DNA of 62,846 nucleotides from Thomasclavelia spiroformis (GCA_018369555.1 JAGZCC010000004.1:1-62846), one strand, 5' to 3'; positions 28,060 through 37,992 are shown, counted from the first letter of the stretch. Notes: generated by a model not told the origin, from the sequence alone. Program-made: numbers and translations.

Positions 28060-29535
28060 TTATTTTTTAATAATTTCATGCATAACTTTAGGAATCAAAT
28101 TAATCATTTTACTTGGTATCACCGTATATGAATTTTCGGCAATTATATCTCCGCAACTACCATGAATATATGTTCCTAAAATAGCAGCTATTTTAGATGA
28201 ATATCCTTGTCCAACAAAACTAGAAATCATCCCTGCCAACACATCTCCCATACCAGCTGTAGCCATTGCTTTATTTGCGGTAATATTACGATAAATTTCA
28301 TTACCATCAGTAATTATCGTATTTGGTCCCTTTAAAACAACTATTACTCCATAATCTAAAGAAAATTGATTTACTTTTTCTATCATATCTAACTCATCTT
28401 CATAATTACATAAGCGTTTAAATTCACCATGATGCGGTGTTAAAATAACAGGATACTTAAACTCTTTTAATAAATCAAGATGTTTAGAAACAATTGTTAA
28501 TGCATCACCGTCAATAACCAATGGACATGTCGCATTTTTAAGTACATCAATAACATATTGCTCACTTTGCTCATTCAAACCAAGTCCCGAACCAATCAAA
28601 ATCGTATCATATTTACAAAATAAATCTATATCTAACACATCGTTTCTAATTAAAGAAGTACACTCTGGTATTGTTGTTGCCAAAGCATCAACAACTTTAT
28701 CACTTGAATAAACACAAACAATTCCACTTCCTGTATAAACAGCCGCCCGAGCCGATAATAGCGCAGCTCCCCGATAATGATCACAACCTGTTATATGTAA
28801 AATTTTTCCATATGACCCTTTATGACCATAATAATCACGTGATTTAAGATGATTTTTGATTCTTAACGGATTAACTAATTTTGCTAATTTTAATTTACGT
28901 CTTAAATCTTTTGCTTCCAATAACTCAACAGCAATCTCTCCGGTAAACGTATGACATTCATCATTTAAAAAAGCCTGTTTAACTGCAGTTAGAGTTACAG
29001 TTTTATTAGCACAAATAACCTCCCCATAAGGAATCCCAGTATCAGGATTTAACCCAGTAGGAATATCTATTGAAATAATATCAACATTATATAAATTATT
29101 AATTTCATTAACTAATATTTTTGCAATTCCTCTAACTTCACTATTTAACCCAAATCCAAACATTGCATCAATTACTACGTCTGCTCTTCTTGCATCGTTA
29201 ACAAATAACTGAACATCATCTTCATCCATAAAAGTAATTGGAACTCCAATTTCTTGTGCTTGACCAATATAATAATCATTAGCTTTAGATAATTTATTAG
29301 GATTACCAAAACAATACAATTTAACCTTCCGAGCTCTTAAATGCAATTTAATCCCTAAACTCAATCCATCCGCACCATTATTACCAGGACCACAAACAAT
29401 TACAATCTTATCATAATTACGACAGTGAGGTAAAATAACATCACTAGCCTTATCCACTAGTTCTTCTATTTTATAACCTTCTTTTAACAAAGCTTGATCA
29501 TAAGCTTTCATTTGCTTGCTCGTTGCAACATACAT
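28060..29535 (-). CDS. nnr: Bifunctional NAD(P)H-hydrate epimerase / ADP-dependent dehydratase
   Basis: 491 residues from ATG 29533-29535, six bases after GGTG; the ORF opens four codons earlier. N-terminal epimerase (NnrE, ~1-210): ATSKQMKAYDQ, VCGPGNNGADGLSLG, IDIPTGLNPDTG. C-terminal ribokinase-like dehydratase (NnrD, ~225-490): HKGSYGKILHITG, LTPHHGEFKRL, VLKGPNTIIT and GMGDVLAGMISSFVGQG with the catalytic aspartate. It repairs hydrated NADH/NADPH. A stand-alone gene, with TATAAT boxes just upstream. Confidence 0.95.
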   Translation of the reverse strand: MYVATSKQMKAYDQALLKEGYKIEELVDKASDVILPHCRNYDKIVIVCGPGNNGADGLSLGIKLHLRARKVKLYCFGNPNKLSKANDYYIGQAQEIGVPITFMDEDDVQLFVNDARRADVVIDAMFGFGLNSEVRGIAKILVNEINNLYNVDIISIDIPTGLNPDTGIPYGEVICANKTVTLTAVKQAFLNDECHTFTGEIAVELLEAKDLRRKLKLAKLVNPLRIKNHLKSRDYYGHKGSYGKILHITGCDHYRGAALLSARAAVYTGSGIVCVYSSDKVVDALATTIPECTSLIRNDVLDIDLFCKYDTILIGSGLGLNEQSEQYVIDVLKNATCPLVIDGDALTIVSKHLDLLKEFKYPVILTPHHGEFKRLCNYEDELDMIEKVNQFSLDYGVIVVLKGPNTIITDGNEIYRNITANKAMATAGMGDVLAGMISSFVGQGYSSKIAAILGTYIHGSCGDIIAENSYTVIPSKMINLIPKVMHEIIKK

Positions 29536-29895
29536 ATCTTTCACCAATACTTTCTAATATTTATTATAATATTATTATAAAACAAACCACAAAAAAAACC
29601 TATATATATTTAATCAACTAATTCATAAAATTAATGAGTTTATTATCTTAGTTAATAGAGACTATTTTTGAATGCTTTTACAACATCATCCATAAACTTC
29701 CCTGCACAGGTTTCATAAATTTATAAAATTATAATAACCTAGTCCCCTTATAAATCCCAAGCTCTTTAATCTTTCATTAATGATTCATATTTCTTAGCTC
29801 AGTCTTCGCCCCCCTTTTCATCTCTACGATAAAGTCCTTGTCTTTGATTAGCAACCAGTACCTCACTAGACTTTTGCCACCTAATTTTATATCAT
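29536..29895. other. Gap of ~360 bp with a possible gene remnant
   Basis: No intact gene. On the minus strand, 29864 to 29766 reads EVLVANQRQGLYRRDEKGGE then D, meets a TGA, and continues AKKYESLMKD to TAA. This may be the last trace of a lost gene; no family is identifiable. The rest is AT-rich. Confidence 0.3.
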
Positions 29896-29924
29896 CAAAA
29901 AAGGAATCTATAATAAGATTCCTT
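29896..29924 (-). terminator. Terminator of the NlpC/P60 gene
   Basis: AAGGAATCT (29901-29909) pairs with AGATTCCTT (29916-29924); TTTTTTGA follows on the minus strand. Confidence 0.85.
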
Positions 29925-29942
29925 CTAAAATATATTCAATTG

Positions 29943-31391
29943 TTATTTAACTCTTACTGCGCAAACAAATCCCGAACCAGAAACTGATGAAATTTTAACA
30001 ACATCCCCAGTATTTGGCGCATGGATATATTTACCGCCACCTATATATATTCCTACGTGTCCCGATTTCCATAAAATATCTCCAGGTTGAGCAGCAGAAA
30101 CACTAATTTGTGTACCTGCATTTTTTTGTCCTGATGATGAATGTGGTAAAGAAACTCCAGCTTTTGCATAGCACCATTTTACAAATCCTGAGCAGTCAAA
30201 AGCATTTGGACCTTCAGCTCCCCATTTATATGGTGTTCCTAATTTTGAATATGCTGCTGATAAAACTGTATTTCCATACGGATTACTTCCACCAGCTTCT
30301 ATACTATACACTTTATTAATTTTAACACTTAAAGAAGCACTTGCTTTATTACCGGCTTCATCAATAACAGTGTATGTAGCTGTTTTATTTCCAGCTTTAC
30401 TTGTATCCGGTCCATCAATTGATACTTTTGCTCTTACATCACCATCTTTATTATCAACTGCAGAGACAATATAAGAACTAAAATCAACGTTATCACCAGC
30501 ATTAATAGTAATATTTGATTCCTTTAATGTAATTACTGGTGCTGATAAATCTTTCACAACAACATTTAATGTACCTTCAACAATATTACCAGAACTATCT
30601 TTAACTGATAATTTTAATGATTGAACTTCATCTAATTTTAAAGTATCAATGTTTCCTTCAATATTAGGCATCATTTCACCATCAAGATTATCCACAGCTT
30701 TTACATAATTATTTACATCAAAAGCACTACCATAATCAACTGTTACATTTTCACCTTGTAAAAAATTAATAACAGGTGCTTCTAAATCACTTACTGCAAA
30801 TGTAAAAGTTTCGCTTTTTTCATTTCCAGAACTATCACTTACTGTTAAAGTAATATCTTGAAAACTTGGTACATCTGTATTTAATGGAGCACTAGCTTCA
30901 ATAAATGGTGTTACATCACCATCTACATTATCAGAAGCTTTTATATAACTTGAAAAATCTACACTACCTTTTACTGGAACTTCCACAGTATAACCACCAT
31001 CAGTTCCTAACATTTCAAATTTAGGTTCTTCATTATCCACAACAGTTACTTCAATTGTTTTTCTTGCTTCATTCGAACCTTGATCAATTGCTGTTACTTC
31101 AACATCATATGTTCCTAATTGATTTACATTTAATGAAGTAGTATCTGCATCAACACGAAGCATATCACGACTATCCTTGTTGTCAATAATATTAATACTA
31201 TCTAAATCTAATTCCTCACCATATGGTATTTCAATTTGATTAGATTTAATATCGGGCTTTTCTTTATCAGTCGCAGCATAACCTACAAACATAAAACTTG
31301 CTACAACTGCAATTGGAATAAACATAGCTTTACGGTTAACAATATACTCATCAAACAAATTTCTAAACTTTGTCTTAATATTTATATCCAT
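29943..31391 (-). CDS. Membrane-anchored NlpC/P60 wall hydrolase with Ig-like repeats
   Basis: 482 residues; AAAGGAGGTAACG precedes the ATG. A short cytosolic N-terminus is followed by one membrane helix (~23-40). About four Ig-like (DUF5011-type) domains come next, each with 'D..DGD..' and 'V.D.(S/A)GN' elements (~45-365). The last ~110 residues are an NlpC/P60 domain with catalytic cysteine in NAFDCSGFVKWCY and the histidine in GHVGIYIGGGKYIH. It likely cleaves D-Glu-diaminoacid bonds in peptidoglycan peptides. The CE4 protein at 56339 shares the helix-plus-Ig-like layout. Promoter not resolved. Confidence 0.92.
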   Translation of the reverse strand: MDINIKTKFRNLFDEYIVNRKAMFIPIAVVASFMFVGYAATDKEKPDIKSNQIEIPYGEELDLDSINIIDNKDSRDMLRVDADTTSLNVNQLGTYDVEVTAIDQGSNEARKTIEVTVVDNEEPKFEMLGTDGGYTVEVPVKGSVDFSSYIKASDNVDGDVTPFIEASAPLNTDVPSFQDITLTVSDSSGNEKSETFTFAVSDLEAPVINFLQGENVTVDYGSAFDVNNYVKAVDNLDGEMMPNIEGNIDTLKLDEVQSLKLSVKDSSGNIVEGTLNVVVKDLSAPVITLKESNITINAGDNVDFSSYIVSAVDNKDGDVRAKVSIDGPDTSKAGNKTATYTVIDEAGNKASASLSVKINKVYSIEAGGSNPYGNTVLSAAYSKLGTPYKWGAEGPNAFDCSGFVKWCYAKAGVSLPHSSSGQKNAGTQISVSAAQPGDILWKSGHVGIYIGGGKYIHAPNTGDVVKISSVSGSGFVCAVRVK

Positions 31392-31605
31392 TCGTTACCT
31401 CCTTTCAATAATATATCCATCTTTAATTATATTACTATTCTAATTAAAATTCTACCCTTTGAAAGCTGCTTACATTTACATAATTTGCTATATCTTAAGC
31501 CCAGCTTACGTTATAGCAAATTAAATTTTTTAATTTTTTTTAACTTTTTCTTAATATTTTATTAACTCCTAAAAATTAATTCCTATATTCATAAACTAAT
31601 TTTAA

Positions 31606-34600
31606 CTATTCAACACTCTTTAACGATTCAACCATATCAATTTTATCCAATACTTTGCGCATTACAAAATTAATAAGTGATGTAAAAAATAAAGTTATCA
31701 AAAAAGCATAAACATAACTTAACAAATTAACACTTCTTACAAACATTGCAATTTCTACTTCAACAGTTCTAATGATAAACATATGAAGAATTTTACCAAA
31801 AGCAAGACCTATAACAGCTCCAATTACCCCTAAAATACGATTCTCTCTAAACACATAATCATAAACCTCTTTTGGATAAAAACCAAGCACCTTAACTGTA
31901 GCTATTTCACTCTTACGCTCTTGAATATTAATATTTGTTAGATTATATAACACTATAAATGCTAATGCTCCAGCACAAGCAATTAATATGATAACAACAC
32001 TATCAATACTACCCATTTGATCTCTAAATCCTTGAGAAATACCGGTTATATAATTTATAGAATCAATTTTTTCATTATTATTACAATAATCACGTATCAC
32101 TTGCTCATTAGCGTTTTTAGTTAAGTCAAAATAAGCATAATTATCAAGTATTTCCGTACCAGTTAATTGATGATAAAATTCCTTGGTCATATAAATATGA
32201 TGTTGAAAATGTAACATCATAACGCCACTAACTTTAACTTGATAACTATTATTATCAATTTTCACCTTAATTTCATCACCAGCTTTAACTCCCAACAACT
32301 CCGAAAGTTTTGCCGAGATAATTACTCCATGATCATTTAATTTCAAACGTTCATGAGTTTTATAATCTTCTAATTTAATATATTTACTTAATTCTTGATC
32401 ATTATCAAATACTTCTAGTGTGGTATAATGTTCCTTATCGCCAGAAACAGTAACCGTTTGTCGGTAAAAGCCAGCACTATTTGTGATTCCCTTTACATCA
32501 TTAAACTTATTTTGCTGTAATAATAAATCATCCTGATTCAAATTCTTATCAAATACCACAACTCCATCATATGTCCATATTTCACCATATTGTTTATCAG
32601 CAAGCGTAGAAACTGAATTTTTAATTCCAAACCCTACTACGATTAAAGCTGTACACCCTGCAATTCCTACAATAGACATAAAAAATCTTTTTTTATATCT
32701 AAAAATATTACGCATTGTTACTTTCTGATTAAATGACAATCTTTTCCAAATAAATGTTATTTTTTCTAAAACAATTCTTTTTCCCATTTTAGGTGGTTTT
32801 GGACGAAGCAGACTAGCTGGAGTTTCACTCAATTCACGACTTATAACGATATATGTTACTAATATCGTTATAGCTACAGAAATAACAAATGTCTGAATAC
32901 AAATAAATATATCAAAAGTTATATTTATCTTCGCTCCAACGTTAAATAGCATCATATGATATAAATAATATATAATGCTTGGGAAAAAATATACTCCAGC
33001 TATCGTTCCTATGATACTTGCAAAAAAAGTAGCTAAAAATGCATAAAATATATACTGATTAATTACATCCTTTTTATCATATCCAAGTGCCCTAAAGGTA
33101 CCACTTTGAACTCGTTGCTCTTCAACCATTCTAGTCATCGTTGTAAGACTAACAAGCGCTGCTACTAAAAAGAAAATCAATGGGAAGACCAATGCTAAAG
33201 CCCTCATTGAATCACAAGTTGAAATATAACTTATGATACTTGCATTTTCTTCTCTTGTAAGAGTAATTAATTCACCTTCAGGGATGTCTTTTATTTCATC
33301 ATGCCCTTGATCCAATTTTGCTCTAGCATCATTTAACTGTATCTTTGCATCATCTAAATCAATTTTTGTTTGATCTAAAATTTTTTTAGATTCTTCTAAT
33401 TTTATTTTTGTATCATTTAATTGTTGTTTTGATGATTTTAACTTTACATTACTATTATCAAGCTCTATTTTAGATTTATCTAATTTACTTTTAGTATTTT
33501 CTAATAAAACTTTATTTTCATTTAAGACAACACCTTTTTCATCTAAAATAGCTTTATTACTATCCAATTCAGCTTTTAAATTAGTATATGTAGTTTGCAA
33601 TATACTCATTTTCCCGCTAGTTTCTATCAAGAACTCTTTAAGTTTTATTAATTCACTTTCAGGGACACCAGCTTCAAGATAGCGATTATATTCATCAAGC
33701 TTTTGACTATATATTTGACTTAATTGATCATACTGATTTACCAATTCTTGATATTGTTTAAATCCTTCTTGCCACTTACTTAAGCCTTCGTTATATTGAC
33801 TCTCACCATCAAGATACTGATGTAAGCCTGCTTGATATTGTGCTAAACCATCATGATACTGTTTTAATCCTTGGCTACACTTATCATAACCTTTATCATA
33901 TTCACTTTTCCCTTTAAGATATTGACTATATCCATTTTGATATTGAATCAATCCTTCATTATATCGACTCATTCCATCTTCATATTTTACTTTAGCATCA
34001 GCATATTCTTTTTCACCTTGGATAAGTTCATCATTAGCATCAGTAATTAAACCATCATTCACTAATTCAATTTCATTATTTAATATTTTTTTTATTTGTC
34101 GATTTAAATTATTGCAATAATTTAAATAATCATCACTAAAAACACTATAATCATCTGGATTTTTTAATTTCACTCTAAGTTCATTAAAAACAATTTTCCC
34201 ACGCAAATCATACAACTCTTTTGGCAATGCAAACTCTTCATTTCCATTAGACAAAATCATGATAAATGCTCCATTAGTTCCATCACCTAACGTATTAGTC
34301 CCACGCTCAACTGTACTAAAATATCTCGTATCATTAACTAATCCCTTAACAATAAACTCTTTAGCACCGTTATCATTAGATAAAACTATTTTATCACCAA
34401 TCTTTAATGGATTTCTTACCGTAAAGTTATAATCAATAACACATTCATCATCCTTAGCAGGAAAACTTCCTTCTACCAATTCTAATTTATCTACATCATT
34501 TTTAAAATCATTATTAGTATAAACAGTTACTCCTTTTCGACTATCTTCAAAATCCATTAAAGCGTCAAATCTATTTCCATATTCAACATTTTCAACTTCA

Positions 34601-34842
34601 TCTACTTTAGTTATTTTATCAACAATACTTTCATCAAAACCTAAAGTACTTATATAATTCAAATCATTATACTCATACTTCTTCAAATAATCACCCATAG
34701 TTATTTCCATAATCGAAGAAGTATGACGTAATCCCGCAAAAAAAGCAGCACCTAAAAATACAATACAAAAAATAGATAAAAATCTTGCTTTTGTTTTACG
34801 AATAATTTGAATTTGATTTTTTATATATGCTCTTTTTTTCAT
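31606..34842 (-). CDS. ABC transporter permease (FtsX/MacB family) with heptad-repeat ectodomain
   Basis: 1078 residues from ATG 34840-34842, two bases after the ATPase stop; only a weak GAG site, so translation is probably coupled. N-terminal helix (~18-40), an extracytoplasmic domain, then two striking runs of 7-residue repeats. The first (~287-377) repeats Tyr and Gly (YNEGLIQ, YQNGYSQ, YLKGKSE, YHDGLAQ...), the second (~440-515) Leu (SKIELDN, SKQQLND, TKIKLEE...). Two FtsX domains follow (VQSGTFRALGYDKKDV and SEIATVKVLGFYPKEV), with further helices and a second ectodomain between them. With the ATPase at 34845 it probably exports or extracts a lipid, peptide or envelope molecule. The substrate is unknown. 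No sensor kinase lies nearby. Confidence 0.88.
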   Translation of the reverse strand: MKKRAYIKNQIQIIRKTKARFLSIFCIVFLGAAFFAGLRHTSSIMEITMGDYLKKYEYNDLNYISTLGFDESIVDKITKVDEVENVEYGNRFDALMDFEDSRKGVTVYTNNDFKNDVDKLELVEGSFPAKDDECVIDYNFTVRNPLKIGDKIVLSNDNGAKEFIVKGLVNDTRYFSTVERGTNTLGDGTNGAFIMILSNGNEEFALPKELYDLRGKIVFNELRVKLKNPDDYSVFSDDYLNYCNNLNRQIKKILNNEIELVNDGLITDANDELIQGEKEYADAKVKYEDGMSRYNEGLIQYQNGYSQYLKGKSEYDKGYDKCSQGLKQYHDGLAQYQAGLHQYLDGESQYNEGLSKWQEGFKQYQELVNQYDQLSQIYSQKLDEYNRYLEAGVPESELIKLKEFLIETSGKMSILQTTYTNLKAELDSNKAILDEKGVVLNENKVLLENTKSKLDKSKIELDNSNVKLKSSKQQLNDTKIKLEESKKILDQTKIDLDDAKIQLNDARAKLDQGHDEIKDIPEGELITLTREENASIISYISTCDSMRALALVFPLIFFLVAALVSLTTMTRMVEEQRVQSGTFRALGYDKKDVINQYIFYAFLATFFASIIGTIAGVYFFPSIIYYLYHMMLFNVGAKINITFDIFICIQTFVISVAITILVTYIVISRELSETPASLLRPKPPKMGKRIVLEKITFIWKRLSFNQKVTMRNIFRYKKRFFMSIVGIAGCTALIVVGFGIKNSVSTLADKQYGEIWTYDGVVVFDKNLNQDDLLLQQNKFNDVKGITNSAGFYRQTVTVSGDKEHYTTLEVFDNDQELSKYIKLEDYKTHERLKLNDHGVIISAKLSELLGVKAGDEIKVKIDNNSYQVKVSGVMMLHFQHHIYMTKEFYHQLTGTEILDNYAYFDLTKNANEQVIRDYCNNNEKIDSINYITGISQGFRDQMGSIDSVVIILIACAGALAFIVLYNLTNINIQERKSEIATVKVLGFYPKEVYDYVFRENRILGVIGAVIGLAFGKILHMFIIRTVEVEIAMFVRSVNLLSYVYAFLITLFFTSLINFVMRKVLDKIDMVESLKSVE

Positions 34843-34844
34843 AT

Positions 34845-35549
34845 CTACCACTCAATTTCTTCTATCGGTTTAGGATTTTCATTAATAACAGACGAAGCAA
34901 CTCGACCATTTTTCAAATGAATTATCCGATCTGCCATTGGAGCCAAAGCACTATTATGCGTAATTACAATAACTGTCATTTTATATTTATCACACATTTC
35001 TCTAAGCAAAGCCAAAATTGCTTTACCTGTTTGATAATCCAAAGCCCCAGTTGGTTCATCACACAATAACAATTTAGGATTTTTAGCAATCGCTCTAGCT
35101 ATTGCAACACGCTGTTGTTCTCCTCCGGATAATTGAGCAGGGAAGTTATTAATTCGATTTTCCAATCCTACTCGTTTCAAAACCATCTTTACATCCAAAG
35201 GATTTTTTGATATTTGTGTCGCCAATTCAACATTTTCTAGTGCTGTTAAATTCTGGACTAAATTATAAAATTGAAAGACAAAACCAATATCATTTCTTCG
35301 ATATTGAGTCAATTGCTTTTCACTATATTTTGCAACATCTTTATTATCGACTAATATTTTTCCACTAGTTGCTTTATCCATGCCCCCAAGTAAGTTTAAA
35401 ATTGTAGTTTTACCAGCACCTGATGGTCCTACTATTACTACGAATTCTCCCTTTTCAATATTAAAATCAACACCATCAGATGCATTGATTTCTATATCAC
35501 CGACTTTATATGTTTTTTTAACATTATTAAAAACTATAAAGCTACTCAT
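34845..35549 (-). CDS. ABC transporter ATP-binding protein (LolD/MacB type)
   Basis: 234 residues from ATG 35547-35549, ten bases after AAAGGT; a GTG three codons earlier is too close to that site. Walker A GPSGAGKTT, Q-loop FQFYN, signature LSGGEQQRVA, Walker B LLLCDEPTGALD and switch histidine VITHNS. These are the features of the MacB/LolD/FtsE class that pairs with FtsX-fold permeases. Forms a two-gene operon with the permease downstream. Confidence 0.93.
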   Translation of the reverse strand: MSSFIVFNNVKKTYKVGDIEINASDGVDFNIEKGEFVVIVGPSGAGKTTILNLLGGMDKATSGKILVDNKDVAKYSEKQLTQYRRNDIGFVFQFYNLVQNLTALENVELATQISKNPLDVKMVLKRVGLENRINNFPAQLSGGEQQRVAIARAIAKNPKLLLCDEPTGALDYQTGKAILALLREMCDKYKMTVIVITHNSALAPMADRIIHLKNGRVASSVINENPKPIEEIEW

Positions 35550-35681
35550 TATTGCCACTACCTTTCTATATCATACTATAATTATATCACGAAACCATTA
35601 TCGATCAAAGAAACCTCCTTTTTACTACTATATCAATTTTATCATTAAAATGTTAAAATTATATTACAAGGAGGCTTATAA

Positions 35682-36164
35682 ATGAAAATAATGATTTTAT
35701 CTGACTCACATTATTTTTCAAAAACCGATTTACTAATGTTATTGAAAAGTAATCACGTTGACTACTATATTCACTGCGGTGATATATATAAAAGTTATAA
35801 CAAAATAACTTTATCAAATTTTTATTTAGTAAAAGGAAACAATGACTACAACATCGATATTCCAGATAAACTACTTATCTCTATCGATAATCAAACATTT
35901 TTTATCGCTCATGGACATCAATATAGTTTTAAGCAATTAATTACTTGTGCCAAACAAAAAAAGGCTAATGTAGTTTGCTTTGGTCACACTCATCAGCCAT
36001 TGTTAACAATAATCGATGATATGATAGTTATTAATCCTGGAAGTATCTTTTTACCACGCGGACAATATCATTCACCAACATATTGTATATATGATACAAA
36101 CAACAAAGAAGTAATATTTTATGATCTTAAAACTCATCAACCATGTAATCCATTCAATAAATAA
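35682..36164 (+). CDS. YfcE/MJ0936-family metallophosphodiesterase
   Basis: 160 residues; AAGGAGG lies ahead of the ATG. Calcineurin-like motifs in order: ILSDSH (D-x-H), HCGDI, VKGNNDYN (GNND), IAHGHQY, GHTHQP and NPGS. Bacterial relatives are Mn-dependent phosphodiesterases of uncertain natural substrate. A single gene, divergent from the ABC operon, converging on the SRPBCC gene with a 9-bp gap. Confidence 0.9.
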   Translation: MKIMILSDSHYFSKTDLLMLLKSNHVDYYIHCGDIYKSYNKITLSNFYLVKGNNDYNIDIPDKLLISIDNQTFFIAHGHQYSFKQLITCAKQKKANVVCFGHTHQPLLTIIDDMIVINPGSIFLPRGQYHSPTYCIYDTNNKEVIFYDLKTHQPCNPFNK

Positions 36165-36173
36165 ATCATTTCA

Positions 36174-36566
36174 TCAACATTCATTCAATTCCTTTTTTAA
36201 ATCTTCAATATAACGTTCCTCAAATTTATTTACATTTATAAATGTCCCTAACAATGAAACTGACTCAAAATAAAATACTAAATATAAAACACACCCTCCA
36301 TCTTTTAACGAAGCAAACTGTCCACACCAATGTCCATTATAATACTCATTTTGAATATCATATTCAAATTGAATATTTCTCAAATACTCAGTAACAACAA
36401 TTTTAGTAGGATGATTTTTTCGATTATATTCAATATATTTTCCATTAGATATACATTCTACTTTAGAAAGATCACTACGCCAAGAACAATCCTTCATATT
36501 TGTAATTACATTAAAAACTTTTTCAACATCACTTTTAAAACAAACCTTCATCTCTACCTTTTTCAT
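36174..36566 (-). CDS. SRPBCC (START-like) small protein
   Basis: 130 residues from ATG 36564-36566 with GGAGGG upstream; the longer ORF starts in the rplT terminator region. The pattern MKKVEMKVCFKSDVEKVFNV, ITNMKDCSWRSDL..., a central beta-rich region and a long C-terminal helix (FEERYIEDLKKEL) is that of the polyketide-cyclase/START-like superfamily, which binds hydrophobic ligands. Ligand unknown. Probably its own transcript, since a terminator precedes it. Confidence 0.75.
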   Translation of the reverse strand: MKKVEMKVCFKSDVEKVFNVITNMKDCSWRSDLSKVECISNGKYIEYNRKNHPTKIVVTEYLRNIQFEYDIQNEYYNGHWCGQFASLKDGGCVLYLVFYFESVSLLGTFINVNKFEERYIEDLKKELNEC

Positions 36567-36610
36567 AGCTATCCCTCCAAACATATAGCATCTATTTATA
36601 TTATAACACA

Positions 36611-36645
36611 ACAAAAAAACTGCTGAAATAATCAACAGTTTTTTA
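36611..36645 (-). terminator. Terminator of the infC operon
   Basis: Minus strand AAAAAACTG ... CAGTTTTTTT, just after rplT. Confidence 0.8.
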
Positions 36646-36649
36646 ATAA

Positions 36650-37009
36650 TTATTTTTCTAATGCACTTTTTGCAGTATTTACAATTTCAGTAAATCCTTT
36701 AGGATCACAAATTGCAATTTCAGATAACATTTTACGGTTAATTTCAACATTAGCTAATTTTAACCCATGCATCAATTTAGAGTATGAGATATCATTTAAT
36801 CTAGCTGCTGCATTAATACGAGCAATCCATAATTTTCTCATATCTCTTTTTACTTGTCTTCTATCTCTATATGAATAAGCTAATGAGTGCATAACTTGTT
36901 CATGAGCTGTTTTATATAATCTATGTTTAGCACCAAAATAACCTTTGGCTAATTTTAATACTTTTTTTCTTCTACGTCTTGTAGTATATCCACCTTTTAC
37001 TCTTGCCAT
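36650..37009 (-). CDS. rplT: Ribosomal protein L20
   Basis: 119 residues, full length. MARVKGGYTTRRRRKKVLKL, HEQVMHSLAYSYRDRRQVKR and LWIARINAAAR are typical. L20 is an assembly protein of the 50S subunit and in Firmicutes represses this operon by binding its leader. Last gene of infC-rpmI-rplT. Confidence 0.98.
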   Translation of the reverse strand: MARVKGGYTTRRRRKKVLKLAKGYFGAKHRLYKTAHEQVMHSLAYSYRDRRQVKRDMRKLWIARINAAARLNDISYSKLMHGLKLANVEINRKMLSEIAICDPKGFTEIVNTAKSALEK

Positions 37010-37031
37010 TTATATATTCCTCCTATTTAAA

Positions 37032-37226
37032 CTATTTACATAATCTTGACTTAATTCTCTTATAATCAGAAGCATGAACTAAAGTTGCTTTAGCTAAATG
37101 TTTCTTTTGTTTATGAGTTTTGTTATGTGATAAATGTGAAACATAAGCATGACTACGTTTTAACTTTCCACTACCTGTTCTTTTTAAACGTTTTTTAAGA
37201 CCGCTATGTGATTTCATTTTTGGCAT
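37032..37226 (-). CDS. rpmI: Ribosomal protein L35
   Basis: 64 residues: MPKMKSHSGLKKRLKRTGSG, KRSHAYVSHLSHNKT and a basic tail, as in the family. AGGAGG precedes the ATG. Lies 17 bp after infC and 22 bp before rplT. Confidence 0.98.
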   Translation of the reverse strand: MPKMKSHSGLKKRLKRTGSGKLKRSHAYVSHLSHNKTHKQKKHLAKATLVHASDYKRIKSRLCK

Positions 37227-37243
37227 AATAAATTCCTCCTAAA

Positions 37244-37783
37244 TTATTTTTTCTTTGGTGCAATTATTGCAGTTAGAGTTCTACCTTCTAGCTTGGCTGG
37301 TTTTTCAATTTGTCCAACTTCCCCACATTCAGCTACGAAGTCATCAATAACTTTTTTACCAAGATCCATATGAGCTAATTGACGTCCTCTAAATCTAATT
37401 GCTACTTTAACTTTATTACCTTCTTCTAACCATTTTAATGTTCTTTTCAATTTTACATTTTTATCATGAACATCAATAGTTACAGATAATTGCGTTTCTT
37501 TGACTGCAACAACTTTAGAATTACGCTTCATTTCTTTAGCCTTCTTTTGTTGTTCAAAACGATACTTACCGAAATCCATAATACGACATACTGGAGGCCT
37601 TGCATTAGGTGCAACACACACTAAATCCAAACCTTCGTTATATGCAATATCAATTGCTTGATTACGAGATTTCACTCCTAATTGATCTCCATTTTGATCA
37701 ATTACTAACACTTCTTTAAAACGAATTTTTTCATTCACTAACTCATCTGGTTGTTTTGGTTTTTTGTTATCAAATCTGCTAAT
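37244..37783 (-). CDS. infC: Translation initiation factor IF-3 (ATT start)
   Basis: 179 residues if started at ATT 37781-37783. An in-frame ATG exists five codons upstream, but the only Shine-Dalgarno, GGAGGTGG, lies inside those codons, eight bases before the ATT; nothing suitable precedes the ATG. A non-AUG (AUU) start is the known, self-regulated arrangement for infC in other bacteria. Sequence from NEKIRFKEVLVIDQNGDQLG to the C-terminal domain (FRGRQLAHMDLGKKVIDDF) is complete IF-3. It binds the 30S subunit and rejects non-canonical starts. An L20-type leader precedes it. Confidence 0.93.
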   Translation of the reverse strand: MSRFDNKKPKQPDELVNEKIRFKEVLVIDQNGDQLGVKSRNQAIDIAYNEGLDLVCVAPNARPPVCRIMDFGKYRFEQQKKAKEMKRNSKVVAVKETQLSVTIDVHDKNVKLKRTLKWLEEGNKVKVAIRFRGRQLAHMDLGKKVIDDFVAECGEVGQIEKPAKLEGRTLTAIIAPKKK

Positions 37784-37938
37784 AAAAGCCACCTCCATTT
37801 TAGTAGTTTAAATAAAAAGTGAGCACATTAAGTACCCACGCATTGACAATAAGATAACCATCTTAGTGACATTTGCCTATCGACATAATCAATCAGGCGA
37901 GAAGCAGGCACTTCCTCTTTCCACTACTTTTCATTTAC
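37784..37938 (-). ncRNA. L20-type leader of the infC-rpmI-rplT operon
   Basis: A leader of ~155 nt from the promoter at 37945 to the IF-3 start. Its 3' part holds a terminator-like hairpin (37814-37839; GTGGGTAC with GTGCTCAC, then TTTTTA on the minus strand). Upstream are GC-rich pairing segments (GTGCCTGCTTCTCGCCTG and GTCGATAGGC). In Bacillus and relatives L20 binds such a leader and promotes termination. Assigned by position and structure; a covariance model would settle it. Confidence 0.7.
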
Positions 37939-37944
37939 TATTAT

Positions 37945-37973
37945 ACAATATCATTTTACTTTTTTTAAGTCAA
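37945..37973 (-). promoter_or_regulatory. Promoter of the infC operon
   Basis: Minus strand TTGACT (37968-37973), 17-bp spacer, TATTGT (37945-37950). Confidence 0.65.
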
Positions 37974-37992
37974 GTATTTTTTACTTATTTAA

